From Paenibacillus montanisoli (GTDB taxonomy: Bacteria; Bacillota; Bacilli; Paenibacillales; Paenibacillaceae): a stretch of 64,000 bases of DNA. The notes beneath the pieces are model-generated. The model was not told the origin of the DNA. It saw only the letters and a list, made by a program, of their open reading frames with translations, and did no database searches. Below, piece after piece: positions 34,224-43,720 of the stretch (its first letter is position 1; each line of letters starts with the position of its first letter). A program made the position numbers and the translations under genes. The stretch is taken from NCBI RefSeq assembly GCF_003268025.1, contig NZ_QLUW01000004.1, forward strand, positions 372,001-436,000, in the 5' to 3' direction.

Positions 34224-35597
34224 CTACGGCTTCATAAGCATGCGGATGATTTTGATCCCATTCTTAAAGGAGGGGTAGCGGAACGGAAAATCGAACGCCG
34301 TCGTCTGCTTCAGCACGCTCTTCATATGCGAGAACGTCCGGAAGCTATACTCGCCGTGGTAGCTGCCGATGCCGCTTTGCCCGACGCCGCCGAATGGCAA
34401 ATACGGCGAACCAAGGTGCAGCATCGTATCGTTAATGCAGCCGCCGCCGAAGGAAATGCTTGACGTAAACTGCCGTTGAACCGCCTCGTTTTGGCTGAAC
34501 ACATACAGCGCGAGCGGCCTTGGCCGCGCATTCACGAGCGCGATCGCTTCCTGCGGGTCCTCGTAGGTGAACACGGGCAGAATCGGTCCGAAGATTTCCT
34601 CCTGCATGACCGGAGAGCTCCATGCGACATCCTCGAGTATGGTCGGGGCGATGCGCAGCGACTCGTCATCCGAACCGCCGCCGATTACGGCCTTGCCGTC
34701 TTGAAGGAAGGATTTAAGCCGCTCGTAGTGACGCCGCGAGGCGATGCGGCCATAGTCCGGATGCTTTAGCGGCTCTTCGCCGTAGAAAGACGTTACCGCT
34801 TGGCCGATAGCCTCAAGGAGCGCGCCTTTTACGCTGCGGTGCACGAGCAAATAGTCCGGCGCCACGCAGGTTTGCCCGCTGTTCAGAAACTTGCCGAAGG
34901 CGATGCGTCTGGCCGCAAGCGCAATGGAAGCATCGTGATGAACGATGCAAGGGGATTTGCCGCCGAGCTCCAGCGTGACGGGCGTCAAATTAGGCGCGGC
35001 GGCCGCCATTACGAGTTTGCCGACAGCCGTGCCGCCCGTGTAGAAAATATGATCGAAAGGCAGCCCTACCAGCTCGCGGCTCGTCTCTGCGCCGCCTTGG
35101 ACGACGGTGATATATTCGGGCTGGAAGCTTTCGGCTGCCAGAGATTCGAGCACGCCTGAGATTGCGGGCGATAATTCCGAAGGCTTTAAAATCGCCGTGT
35201 TGCCGGCGGCGATCGCGCCGATTAATGGCGTTAAAGTTAAATTGAACGGATAATTCCAAGGGGAAATAATAAGTACCGAGCCGAGCGGCTCCGGCATGAT
35301 CGTGCTGCGGCTGCCCAAGTGGGTCATCGGTGTCCTGACCCGCTTCGGCTTCATCCATGCGCGAAGATGCTTGATAGCGAAGTTGATTTCGGTGTAGAAA
35401 GGGCCGATTTCTAGCGTGTACGCTTCATGCTCGCTCTTATTAAGATCGGCACGAAGCGCCGCCAATATAGCAGCCTCCCGTTCCGCGACGGCCTGCTTCA
35501 ATTTCTTTAGCTGCGTTAATCGAAAAGCGTAACTGCGGCTTTCCCCGGTTCGAAACCAGGCCTGCTGCCGCTCCAGCAGCTGATGAACATTAGCCAT
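34224..35597 (-). CDS. Aldehyde dehydrogenase, class 3 type (YwdH-like)
   Basis: The 457-aa NAD(P)-dependent aldehyde dehydrogenase has the Rossmann-region PWNYPFNLTLTPLIGAIAAG, the FYTGGTAVGK motif, catalytic Glu in TLELGGKSP and catalytic Cys in NSGQTCVAPDY. Length and lack of an N-terminal extension fit the class 3 group (fatty, coniferyl and similar aldehydes; B. subtilis YwdH). A basic hydrophobic C-terminus may associate with the membrane. Start ATG 35597 lies after AGGGG; a longer frame to 35666 has no ribosome site. A cre-like sequence lies about 55 bp upstream. Confidence 0.92.
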   Translation of the reverse strand: MANVHQLLERQQAWFRTGESRSYAFRLTQLKKLKQAVAEREAAILAALRADLNKSEHEAYTLEIGPFYTEINFAIKHLRAWMKPKRVRTPMTHLGSRSTIMPEPLGSVLIISPWNYPFNLTLTPLIGAIAAGNTAILKPSELSPAISGVLESLAAESFQPEYITVVQGGAETSRELVGLPFDHIFYTGGTAVGKLVMAAAAPNLTPVTLELGGKSPCIVHHDASIALAARRIAFGKFLNSGQTCVAPDYLLVHRSVKGALLEAIGQAVTSFYGEEPLKHPDYGRIASRRHYERLKSFLQDGKAVIGGGSDDESLRIAPTILEDVAWSSPVMQEEIFGPILPVFTYEDPQEAIALVNARPRPLALYVFSQNEAVQRQFTSSISFGGGCINDTMLHLGSPYLPFGGVGQSGIGSYHGEYSFRTFSHMKSVLKQTTAFDFPFRYPSFKNGIKIIRMLMKP

Positions 35598-35649
35598 GCG
35601 ATCCCATCCCCTGCTCTCGGGGCACCTGCTATTGAAGGCGCCTTTATTT

Positions 35650-35663
35650 TGTAAGCACTTACA
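35650..35663. promoter_or_regulatory. cre-like site upstream of the aldehyde dehydrogenase gene
   Basis: TGTAAGCACTTACA matches the CcpA cre consensus TGWAANCGNTNWCA at 13 of 14 positions. It lies between the methyltransferase and aldehyde dehydrogenase genes and could subject the downstream four genes to carbon catabolite control. Confidence 0.5.
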
Positions 35664-35684
35664 CAAATCGATATCGTAAAACCG

Positions 35685-36743
35685 CTACCGTGCCTGTGCG
35701 ATCACCGCGTTATGCGCCTTGATGAATCCGTGACGGATGATATTGAATCCATTCTCGTATATATAGAGTCCCATCTGCTCCACCGTCATGAGCTCCCGGT
35801 AGGTGTGGTTCATAATGTCCGCCATAATGACGTAGAACAACCGGCTCTTCCATTGGTTGCGCGGGGTCGTGAAGATCGCATAGCCGCCGTCCTTCAGAAA
35901 TTTGCGGTGCCAATCGACCGCCTCCGGCTTATAAGCATCCGGAAAATGCTCCAGCAAGCCGACCGACAGCACAATATCGAAGCTCTTGCCGAACGTCAGA
36001 TTGCGGATGTCATCCACGACATACTCGATGTTGAAATCCGGCTTGTAGTAAACCTTCGTCCCGCCTGTCTCCTTGCTTGAGCCAAGGAACGGATAGGAGT
36101 CGGGAAACTCGCCGTGACGTACCGTTTTGCAATATTCATCATAGTCGACGAGCACAACCTCGGCCCCCGGATAAAGCGCCGCCAGCTGCATCGCTTCATA
36201 GCCTTCCGCCGCACCGAGAAACAGAATGCGCGGACGCTCCACATTCAAGCCTTCGAACAGCGACCGTTTGCCCCTTGGATCCCATACGCCATCCTGAATG
36301 CGGTGCACATAATTCCACAGATGATGGCGGGCAACATCCCCGAGCGCCGCACTGATCTCAGACGGCTTGAACGAAGCCAGACTGCGCAAGAACGCCGCCT
36401 GCGCGCCGCTGATTTCCGCCGGCATATCCTTGTCGAACCACTCGTGAAACGCTTTGTTGAAATACTGCCAGGACGTCTTGGCATCCATCGGCTTCGCGTG
36501 CTCCCGTTCCCACTTCTTGCGGGCTTCCGACATGCTGCGAACCTCGTAAGGCTTGCCCACGCGGTCCCACGTCAGCTGCGACCAGTCTTTAACCGTGTTC
36601 ACCCGGATGAACTTCTCGTATGCCTTATCCTTGTGCGGCCGAAGATCGACGCGGAAGGAAGGCTTCAGCTCCGTCAAGCCAAGCTGCTGCTCGGAATATG
36701 GCTGCTTGGCGCGGCTGCCGAGAACCGGCTTTGCTTTACTCAT
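35685..36743 (-). CDS. Class I SAM-dependent methyltransferase
   Basis: This 352-aa protein has a helical N-terminal domain of about 170 residues and a methyltransferase domain with motif I LFLGAAEGYEAMQLAALYPG, the acidic motif II VVLVDYDE, and VDDIRNLTFGKSFDIVLSVG leading to LLEHF. The target is unknown. The helical N-terminus hints at a natural-product or small-molecule enzyme. The start ATG 36743 has GAGG upstream. It is probably the first gene of the unit reaching to the MFS gene, though 87 bp and a cre-like site separate it from the aldehyde dehydrogenase. Confidence 0.85.
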   Translation of the reverse strand: MSKAKPVLGSRAKQPYSEQQLGLTELKPSFRVDLRPHKDKAYEKFIRVNTVKDWSQLTWDRVGKPYEVRSMSEARKKWEREHAKPMDAKTSWQYFNKAFHEWFDKDMPAEISGAQAAFLRSLASFKPSEISAALGDVARHHLWNYVHRIQDGVWDPRGKRSLFEGLNVERPRILFLGAAEGYEAMQLAALYPGAEVVLVDYDEYCKTVRHGEFPDSYPFLGSSKETGGTKVYYKPDFNIEYVVDDIRNLTFGKSFDIVLSVGLLEHFPDAYKPEAVDWHRKFLKDGGYAIFTTPRNQWKSRLFYVIMADIMNHTYRELMTVEQMGLYIYENGFNIIRHGFIKAHNAVIAQAR

Positions 36744-36883
36744 GGCTCGCTCACCTCGTCAATGATGATCAACTTTACCTATGAGTATAGCATCAGCCGA
36801 GCGAAAAATTTAGCTTTTTATTCATAGCGGAGCTGCACCGGCTGTTTGCGGTTCCATGTTCCGATCAACCCTTATGCCGACAA

Positions 36884-36906
36884 TAAAAAAAGGCGTCCGC
36901 GGACGC
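36884..36906 (-). terminator. Intrinsic terminator of pdaA
   Basis: The perfect palindrome GGCGTCCGCGGACGCC lies 18 bp after the stop of the pdaA-like gene and is followed by seven T on the minus strand. Confidence 0.88.
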
Positions 36907-36923
36907 CTCTTTCGGCTTACAAC

Positions 36924-37748
36924 TCAATAGGTTTTGGTCCCCAGCTCCGTAAGCGGCTTGAACGTATAGCCCTGCTGCCTGGCTGAGTCGATGATTTGCG
37001 GCAATGCATCCGTATTGTCCTTGGACACGCTGTGCAGCAAGATCACCGCTCCGGGATGAAGCTGCTTCATCACATTATCGTACGCATAGCGCCAGCCGCG
37101 CTGGGCGCTCGGCTCCCAATCGCGATAGGCGACAGACCAGAAGACGCTCGTATACCCCTGCTCCTTGCTGACCGCGAGCACCCGGCTGTTGAAAATGCCT
37201 CTCGGCGGGCGCAGAAACCGCATCTCCTGCTGTCCGGTCAGCTCCGCGACGGCGGTCTTCACCCTCGAAAGCTCCGTTTGGATTTGGTTGTCCGATATGA
37301 CGCTCATGTCGGGGTGGCTCCAGGAATGGTTGCCGACGAGATGCCCTTCCGCGACCATCCGCTTCACAAGATCCGGCTTGTCCTTCACATAGTGCCCGGT
37401 GATAAAGAAGATCGCGGGAACTCCCTTCTCCTTCAGCACATCCAGAATCCGGCCTGTATAGCCATTCTCGTAGCCGTTGTCAAAGGTCAAATACAGTTCC
37501 TTCTGCTTGGTATCCCCGAGGAAAATCGCGCCGTGCTGCTCCAGAATCGGCTGGAAACCTTCTTCTCTAATGGAGGGCAGCGAGCCGCCTACGCTCTTCT
37601 TGAAGCCAAAATGGTACGGGCCGCCGTGTGGCGCCGATGAACCCGACGCCTGTGCCGGACCCGCCGAAGCATACGCCGTCAACAGGACGAGCGCTGCCAG
37701 CACGCAGGACCATGCCAGGCGGCGCCGGCCGCGTTTACGTTGGATCAT
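36924..37748 (-). CDS. pdaA: Polysaccharide deacetylase, PdaA-like (muramic delta-lactam formation)
   Basis: The 274-aa secreted protein has an N-terminal membrane/signal segment (residues about 12-33) and a NodB-type deacetylase domain with the PdaA-specific ELYLTFDNGYENGYT, the metal motif HSWSHPDMS, RFLRPPRGIFNSR and GAVILLHSVSKDNTDAL. By family knowledge PdaA removes the acetyl group from muramic acid in spore cortex peptidoglycan so the delta-lactam needed for germination can form. Length (B. subtilis 263 aa) and the TFDNGYENG motif support the symbol. The start ATG 37748 has only a weak ribosome site. Its presence implies a spore former. Confidence 0.88.
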   Translation of the reverse strand: MIQRKRGRRRLAWSCVLAALVLLTAYASAGPAQASGSSAPHGGPYHFGFKKSVGGSLPSIREEGFQPILEQHGAIFLGDTKQKELYLTFDNGYENGYTGRILDVLKEKGVPAIFFITGHYVKDKPDLVKRMVAEGHLVGNHSWSHPDMSVISDNQIQTELSRVKTAVAELTGQQEMRFLRPPRGIFNSRVLAVSKEQGYTSVFWSVAYRDWEPSAQRGWRYAYDNVMKQLHPGAVILLHSVSKDNTDALPQIIDSARQQGYTFKPLTELGTKTY

Positions 37749-37905
37749 GATGTTCGTTCACCGCTTTCTTCTCGCATGTTGCGTGCTGCATGTTGAAGCC
37801 ATACAATGCTTACTTTGTCCCGACCCGCTGGAAATTATGTGCATTCTGTTGTCTTGGCGCAGGCTATGTTAAAATAAGCGAATCAACTGCTGAGGAGGGC
37901 ATTTC

Positions 37906-38121
37906 ATGGCCTTGTACCGCCGTCTGCTGACGGACGCCGATTTCACCGAGGCAATGGAGCGCCAGTTCAAGCTTCGCGTGTACAAAGACGATCTGATCGT
38001 CGACTCCGGCGGCGTCATTATCCGTTTTGACGACACGACGGTCGTCAGCCAATCCGGCGTCAGCGACATCACCTATCACGAGCGCTCCGCCTGCGAATTT
38101 TTCGAGATCCGCAGAAGGTAG
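37906..38121 (+). CDS. Hypothetical protein, 71 aa
   Basis: A short soluble protein of unknown family, mostly alternating hydrophobic residues as in a small beta-barrel (FKLRVYKDDLIVDSGGVIIR, then FDDTTVVSQSGVSDITYHER). Start ATG 37906 lies after GAGGAGGG; an extended -10 (TGTTAAAAT) is about 40 bp upstream. A strong shared terminator follows. Confidence 0.7.
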   Translation: MALYRRLLTDADFTEAMERQFKLRVYKDDLIVDSGGVIIRFDDTTVVSQSGVSDITYHERSACEFFEIRRR

Positions 38122-38130
38122 CAGAAACGA

Positions 38131-38170
38131 AAGAACCTTCATCCCCGTGCAGCAAAGGATGAAGGTTCTT
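38131..38170. terminator. Bidirectional intrinsic terminator
   Basis: AAGAACCTTCATCC and GGATGAAGGTTCTT form a perfect 14-bp stem between the convergent 71-residue gene and the GH38 gene. T-rich runs lie on both sides. Confidence 0.9.
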
Positions 38171-38182
38171 TTCTTTCCGCAG

Positions 38183-41100
38183 CTAGAATGCCAGCTTCAC
38201 GGATTTGATTTCGAACGGCTTGAACGACAGGCGAAGGCGCCCGTCCTGATCGATATTGCACGGCTCCAGCTCATCCTCGAGCAGGTTAACGATGAAAGCC
38301 TGCGTTGCTCCCTTTGGAAGCTTAACGGAAATCTTGTCGCGGCTGCCCGTTGATTCATAGAAACGCAGGATCGTCCCTTCGCCGCGTTCGGCAGGCTTGA
38401 CCGTATCGAGCATGACGGTCCGGCTGTCCAGCTCCAGCAGCGATGCGGTCGCCGGCAGCTTACCGCGGCCCGCGCCGGGAAGCTGCACCGCAATGGCCGG
38501 CTGGTTCAATTCCGCGGCTCTGCGCACGACTTCGGCTCTGCGCCAGTCATACTCATGCGGCAGGAGCGAGTAAGTGAACTCATGCTCGCCCAAGTCTGCC
38601 GTAACGTCCGGCCATTTCGGCGCGCGCAGCAGCGACAGGCGCAGTACGCCGTCTTTCACGTCGTAGCCGTATTTGCTGTCGTTCATCAGGCTGACGCCGT
38701 AGCCGCCTTCGGAAAGATCCGCCCAGCGGTGGCCGCATACCTCGAACTGCGCCTGCTCCCAGCTCGTATTGCGGTGCGACGGCCGCTCCAGCGCGCCGAA
38801 CGGAATTTCGTACGCCGCCTTCGAAGCTACGATATCGACCGGAAACGCCACCTTCAGCAGCTTGTGGCTTTCCTGCCAATGGACGCGCGTCTTGAAGTCG
38901 ACCCGCTTCTGGTGATGGTGGAGGATCAGATCCTGCTCGATCCGGGATTGGCCAAGCCGCCATTCGAAGCGGATCACATCCGCCGCTTCGCCGGAGACTA
39001 CTACTCGCTTGTCGACCAGCTCCGCTTCGCCTGCCCGGTTCTGCTCGAACTTCGGATCGATGTCCCATGCATCCCAGTACGTCGGTTTGTCATGGAAGAA
39101 TTGCAGCTCGTTTGCCTTCGCGCCGGAAGGGAGAAGCTCGCGGTCCGCCGCCTTGTCGAGCCATCGTACGATTTCGCCGCGCTCGTTGAACTCCAGCTTG
39201 TAGTGCGCGGTTTCCCAAGCATCGAGCGTATCGGCTGCTTTGACGGCGGCTTCCGGCTTGGCCGATGCTTTACGCAGCCAGATCGTCTTGTAGCCGAAAG
39301 CCGGAATCGCCGGAACGGCTACCGACAAAGCATATGGGCTGCCAGCGTCGGCCGGTAGCTCCGTCAAATCCGCGGGCAGGCGATTGCCCGACTCGTCAAA
39401 CGCGCAGACGTCCGCCAGCTCTGTGCCTCCCTCGATAACAACCGTATCATTTCGCTCCCAGCCAAGGCTGTTGAACACGGCATAAGCGGTTCCTTCTTGG
39501 CCTTCGCTGCCGATCTGGCCGGCCAGCGCCTGCAGCGACGCGGACAGCTCCCCGTTCCCGAGCGCGAAGATTTTCTCGTATTCCGAGGCCGACGTCTCGT
39601 ACGTTTCCGTAATCGCCGTGCCCGGAATAATGTCATGGAACTGATTCAGCAGCATCAGCTTCCAGCCCTCCTCCAGCGCATCCGAACTACCGGCCTCACC
39701 TGCATACACCCGTGCCATCGAGCGCCAAATCTCCGCTTCGCGGTAAAGCACCTCCGCCTTACGGTTGCTCCGCTTGTTGCGGCCGTGCGTCGTCAGCGTG
39801 CCGCGGTGCAGTTCCAAGTACAAGTCGCCATGCCATTCCGGCAGCGTCTGCGCGATCGCTTCCACCGATTCGAAGAAAGCGCCTGCCGTGCTGAAGCTGC
39901 TCGCCGGGAGACCCGGCATAAGCGGACTGCGGTGAACGGATTCAACCATTTGCCGCGTCACGCCGCCCCCGCCGTCGCCATGCCCGTACAGCAGCATCAG
40001 CTCGTCCAGCTTGTCCTTTTGCCGGTATGCCTGCCAATGCTCCTTGACGTCCTTCGGGCTCGTGCTCTCGTTGACGCCATGATTCGAATACGAGACGATC
40101 GGGGTGCCGTCGATGCCGACCCAGCGGAACAGCTCATACGGAAATTTGTTCGTGTCGTTCCAGCCCAGCTTCGTCGTCATGAAATAATCGACGCCGGCCA
40201 GCTTGAGCAGCTGCGGCAGCGACGCGCAGTAGCCGAACGTGTCCGGCAGCCATTCGATATGCGAGCTTTTCCCAAATTCGTCCCGGTAGAAGAGCTGGCC
40301 GTAGAGCATTTGGCGAACGAGCGACTCTCCGCTTGGAATATTCAAATCCGGCTCGACCCACATGCCTCCGACAAGCTCCCACCGCCCGTCGGCAACCGCT
40401 TGCTTCACCTTTTCGTAGAGTGCCGGATCATGCTCCTTCACGAAGGCATACAACAGCGGCTGGCTCTGGGTGTAGATGAAGTCCGGATATTCTTCGATGA
40501 GGGACGTCATCGTCGAGAACGTCCTGCTGGCTTTGCGGACGGTCTCCCTTACGGGCCATAGCCACGCGATGTCGATATGGGACTGGCCGACCATGTGCAT
40601 TTTGCCCTGCAGCGGGCCGCCTGACGGGAACCGCTCGCTTACGCGTTCCACGAAACGCCGCTCCATGGCGCCTACCAGCTCGCCATCTTGCCAGCTATCC
40701 TCCGGCAATCCGTCCACTTCGTTCATCGTTGCATAAAGCAGCTCCAGCATTTGCTGGCGTCCGTAATCTCCCTCCGGCAGCAGGCGCATCGTTTCATAAA
40801 CCGCCTGCACGTTGTACAGCAAGCTTTGCGCCGGTTTATTGACGCGAACCAGCTTGATGTCATAATGGGTAACCGGACTTATAACCGGCGCCTGGTTGTT
40901 CAGCGGATCGACCGGCTCCGGAATCGGATCCATCAATTCGATTTCCAGCAGCGGCTCCAGTCCGACGCCCTCCAGGTAAAGCGGCACGAAATTGTGGTTG
41001 CGGTCCAGCCCGTGATAGGATGCGCCATTGACCCGCAGCAAGCCTTCGCCTCCGCCGCTGACGGTCAATCCCGCCGTTCCGTGCGGCCACTCGGACGGAA

Positions 41101-41308
41101 TCGAAATCCGCTTGCTTAAGAAATACGTAATGCCATGCTTGCCGTCCAGACGCATGTCCCGCAGGATGCTCTCCTGTCCGCCTTCAATCGGCTCGTATTC
41201 GCCCGGCAATCCGTAGCGGACCTTTCTCATCTTCCAATCCAGCAGCGGCAGCGCTTCTGCCCATTGACGCTCCGATAAGCTTCGAATAAAACGGTGAATT
41301 CGATTCAT
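38183..41308 (-). CDS. Alpha-mannosidase, glycoside hydrolase family 38
   Basis: The 1041-aa enzyme has the GH38 layout: an N-terminal beta region, a catalytic domain with zinc-binding GQSHIDIAWLWPVRET and the nucleophile Asp in EWLPDTFGYCASLPQ, a middle helical domain, and a long C-terminal beta-sandwich. It lacks a signal peptide, so it acts in the cytoplasm on imported mannose-containing oligosaccharides. The start ATG 41308 is eight bp after the GH3 stop, behind GAGG, so the two genes are coupled. This is the last gene of the transporter/GH3/GH38 cluster and ends at a strong terminator. Confidence 0.94.
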   Translation of the reverse strand: MNRIHRFIRSLSERQWAEALPLLDWKMRKVRYGLPGEYEPIEGGQESILRDMRLDGKHGITYFLSKRISIPSEWPHGTAGLTVSGGGEGLLRVNGASYHGLDRNHNFVPLYLEGVGLEPLLEIELMDPIPEPVDPLNNQAPVISPVTHYDIKLVRVNKPAQSLLYNVQAVYETMRLLPEGDYGRQQMLELLYATMNEVDGLPEDSWQDGELVGAMERRFVERVSERFPSGGPLQGKMHMVGQSHIDIAWLWPVRETVRKASRTFSTMTSLIEEYPDFIYTQSQPLLYAFVKEHDPALYEKVKQAVADGRWELVGGMWVEPDLNIPSGESLVRQMLYGQLFYRDEFGKSSHIEWLPDTFGYCASLPQLLKLAGVDYFMTTKLGWNDTNKFPYELFRWVGIDGTPIVSYSNHGVNESTSPKDVKEHWQAYRQKDKLDELMLLYGHGDGGGGVTRQMVESVHRSPLMPGLPASSFSTAGAFFESVEAIAQTLPEWHGDLYLELHRGTLTTHGRNKRSNRKAEVLYREAEIWRSMARVYAGEAGSSDALEEGWKLMLLNQFHDIIPGTAITETYETSASEYEKIFALGNGELSASLQALAGQIGSEGQEGTAYAVFNSLGWERNDTVVIEGGTELADVCAFDESGNRLPADLTELPADAGSPYALSVAVPAIPAFGYKTIWLRKASAKPEAAVKAADTLDAWETAHYKLEFNERGEIVRWLDKAADRELLPSGAKANELQFFHDKPTYWDAWDIDPKFEQNRAGEAELVDKRVVVSGEAADVIRFEWRLGQSRIEQDLILHHHQKRVDFKTRVHWQESHKLLKVAFPVDIVASKAAYEIPFGALERPSHRNTSWEQAQFEVCGHRWADLSEGGYGVSLMNDSKYGYDVKDGVLRLSLLRAPKWPDVTADLGEHEFTYSLLPHEYDWRRAEVVRRAAELNQPAIAVQLPGAGRGKLPATASLLELDSRTVMLDTVKPAERGEGTILRFYESTGSRDKISVKLPKGATQAFIVNLLEDELEPCNIDQDGRLRLSFKPFEIKSVKLAF

Positions 41309-41316
41309 GGTTCCTC

Positions 41317-43632
41317 TTACTCCTCACATTGCACAGTCAAAGCTACGCTGATTACGTCTTCCGAGTTTCTTCCCACCATTACCGAGAACTCGCCGGCCTC
41401 AACGACCGGCCTTAAATGAAGATCCAGCATTTGAAGCTGTTCTCTGCTTACTTTGAACGCAACCGTCTTCGTCTCGCCCGGCTCAAGAGCCACGCGGGAG
41501 AAGCCCTTCAGCTCCTTCGCCGGTCTTGTCACCGAGCTCACTTTATCGCCGATATAGAGCTGCACGACCTCGGTGCCTGCCGTATGACCGGTATTCGTCA
41601 CCTTCACGTTGACCATGGCTTCCCCATCCGGCGCAATCACTTCCGGGCTCACAGAGAGTCCGCCGTATTCGAACGTCGTGTAGCTGAGTCCGTACCCGAA
41701 CGGGTATCTCGGCTTCGCGTCCATCTCCAAATACCGCTTGCCCCGGCTGCGTTTGCCGTTATAATACACCGGCAGCTGACCGACATGCTTCGGCACGGAA
41801 ATCGTCAGCCTTCCCGACGGATTTACATCGCCGAAAAGGATGTCGGCAAGCGCGGCGCCCCCTTCTTGACCCGGATACCAAGCTTCCAAAATGGCATCGG
41901 CATGCTCATCGATCCACGGCTCCACGATCGGGCGCCCGTTGATGTACACGACGATAAGCCGTTTGCCCAGCCGATGAATTTCCCGCGCCAGCTCCAGCTG
42001 CACACCCATCAAATGCAGGCCCGTTCGGTCGATCCCTTCGCCGCACTCCATATCGCTCCAAGCCGCATCCGTGACGACCGATGCCCCGGTGCGCAGGTCG
42101 ATCGTCCCTTCGCCGAAGTCTCTCGCGCTGGAGCCGCCAAGAGCCAGCACGACGACGTCCGCTTGCTCGGCGCAGGCCAGCGCGGAGGCGAAGCCCTCGC
42201 GCGCATCGCCTTGAATGCGGCAGCCCGGCGCATAGAGCACGCGCTCCTCCGTCTGCTCGCCAAACGCCGCTTTGATGCCGTCCAGCAGCGTCACGATCCG
42301 CTCTCTCGGCTGCGGCGACGTATAGTCGCCAAGCTGGTTGTAGATGTGATCGGCATTCGGTCCGATAACGGCGATTTTCCCCAACTCCGCCTTGGACAGC
42401 GGAAGCGCCGCTCCTTCGTTCTTCAACAGAATGATCCCTTGGCGGGCGATTTCGCGGGCCAGCTGCGCATGCTCCCGGCTGCCGATCACCCGCGCGGCTT
42501 CAGCAGGGTCGACATACGGACGATCGAACAAACCGAGCTTGAACTTCGCTTCAAGAATCCGCAATACCGCCTTGTCCAGATCGGCCTCGGCAATCAAGCC
42601 CTTGCGAAGCGCATCTTGCAGATGACCAGCGAACATCGTGCCGGACATCTCCATATCGATGCCCGCCTTCAGCGACATCGCCGCCGCTTCCTCGCCGTCC
42701 TTGGCGACATCATGTCCGTAAGCCAGCATATTGATCGCGCCGCAGTCCGTAATGACGAAGCCATCAAACCCCCACTCCTCGCGGAGCACCTGCTGCAGCA
42801 GCTCTTCATTGGACGTGCACGGCACGCCGTCAATTTCGTTGTACGCCGGCATGATGGACATCGCCCCGGCTTCCACGCCCTTGCGGAACGGAAGCAGGTC
42901 GACCTCATGCAGCTCCCGCTTCCCCATATGAGCCGGGCCAGCATTGCGTCCTCCCTCCGGCGAGCCGTAGCCGACAAAATGCTTCAGCGTCGCAATCAGG
43001 CTGCTCTCGCTGTCCAGACGCTCCCCTTGCAAGCCTTGAACGGCGGCCGCCGCCAGCTCCCCGATCATGTACGGGTCCTCGCCGAAGCATTCCTCCGTCC
43101 TTCCCCAGCGCGGATCGCGAACGACATCGAGCACCGGCGAATACGTGGCCGCCCCGCCTTGGCTGCGGGTTTCGAGCGCGACGACCCGGCACATCTCGCG
43201 GTACAGCTCCACATTCCAGGCGCTTCCGATCAAGAGCGGAACCGGAAATACCGTCGCGCCGATCGCCATATGGCCGTGCGAGCATTCCTCGCCGAACAGA
43301 ATCGGTATGCCAAGCCGCGACTGCTCCATCGTATAACGCTGGATCGCATTGATGGCGCGGGCGCCTTCCTCCGGCGACAGCCCGTTCTCGAGCGTCACCT
43401 CCGTCCAAGGATCCGCGCGCAGCGTACCGTAGAGCGAGCCGATGCCGCCTTGCTTGATCGCAGCCTTGAATTCGGCGTCCAGCTCAACTGTGCCCTCCGC
43501 TCGCTTGTGGTACATTTTCCAACCGAACGGTTGAACCGTCTGACCGATTTTCTCTTCCACCGTCATGCGCGAAAGCAAATCGCGCGCGCGCTCAGCCGCC
43601 GTGAGCGAAGCATCTTTATAACGCATTTCCAT
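41317..43632 (-). CDS. Glycoside hydrolase family 3 (beta-glucosidase/xylosidase type)
   Basis: This 771-aa enzyme has the GH3 N-terminal barrel (MTVEEKIGQTVQ; PRWGRTEECFGEDPYMIGE; TLKHFVGYG; nucleophile Asp in GFVITDCGAI), the C-terminal sandwich domain and a fibronectin-III-like tail (LQMLDLHLRPVVEAGEFSVMVG). There is no signal peptide, so it acts inside the cell. Specificity among beta-glucoside, beta-xyloside and N-acetyl-beta-glucosaminide cannot be told; the TDCGA nucleophile motif is common in xylosidase/glucosidase types. The start ATG 43632 is nine bases after GGAG. It follows the binding-protein gene after a hairpin. Confidence 0.93.
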   Translation of the reverse strand: MEMRYKDASLTAAERARDLLSRMTVEEKIGQTVQPFGWKMYHKRAEGTVELDAEFKAAIKQGGIGSLYGTLRADPWTEVTLENGLSPEEGARAINAIQRYTMEQSRLGIPILFGEECSHGHMAIGATVFPVPLLIGSAWNVELYREMCRVVALETRSQGGAATYSPVLDVVRDPRWGRTEECFGEDPYMIGELAAAAVQGLQGERLDSESSLIATLKHFVGYGSPEGGRNAGPAHMGKRELHEVDLLPFRKGVEAGAMSIMPAYNEIDGVPCTSNEELLQQVLREEWGFDGFVITDCGAINMLAYGHDVAKDGEEAAAMSLKAGIDMEMSGTMFAGHLQDALRKGLIAEADLDKAVLRILEAKFKLGLFDRPYVDPAEAARVIGSREHAQLAREIARQGIILLKNEGAALPLSKAELGKIAVIGPNADHIYNQLGDYTSPQPRERIVTLLDGIKAAFGEQTEERVLYAPGCRIQGDAREGFASALACAEQADVVVLALGGSSARDFGEGTIDLRTGASVVTDAAWSDMECGEGIDRTGLHLMGVQLELAREIHRLGKRLIVVYINGRPIVEPWIDEHADAILEAWYPGQEGGAALADILFGDVNPSGRLTISVPKHVGQLPVYYNGKRSRGKRYLEMDAKPRYPFGYGLSYTTFEYGGLSVSPEVIAPDGEAMVNVKVTNTGHTAGTEVVQLYIGDKVSSVTRPAKELKGFSRVALEPGETKTVAFKVSREQLQMLDLHLRPVVEAGEFSVMVGRNSEDVISVALTVQCEE

Positions 43633-43674
43633 GTATGATCTCTCCTCTCTTCTCCTTAAAGAAAAACAACAGAA

Positions 43675-43700
43675 GGAAGTACGCCCGAAGGAATACTTCC
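43675..43700 (-). terminator. Intercistronic hairpin between binding-protein and GH3 genes
   Basis: GGAAGTA and TACTTCC form a stem 20 bases after the binding-protein stop, followed on the minus strand by TTCTGTTGTTTTTC. It probably attenuates transcription into the enzyme genes. Confidence 0.6.
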
Positions 43701-43720
43701 CCTGTCTATTTTAACCTCGA

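Noticed and set aside
41416-43638. A 740-codon open frame on the plus strand
   Set aside because: It is exactly antisense to the GH3 gene, has no ribosome site and no recognisable domain; long antisense frames are common in GC-rich genes.
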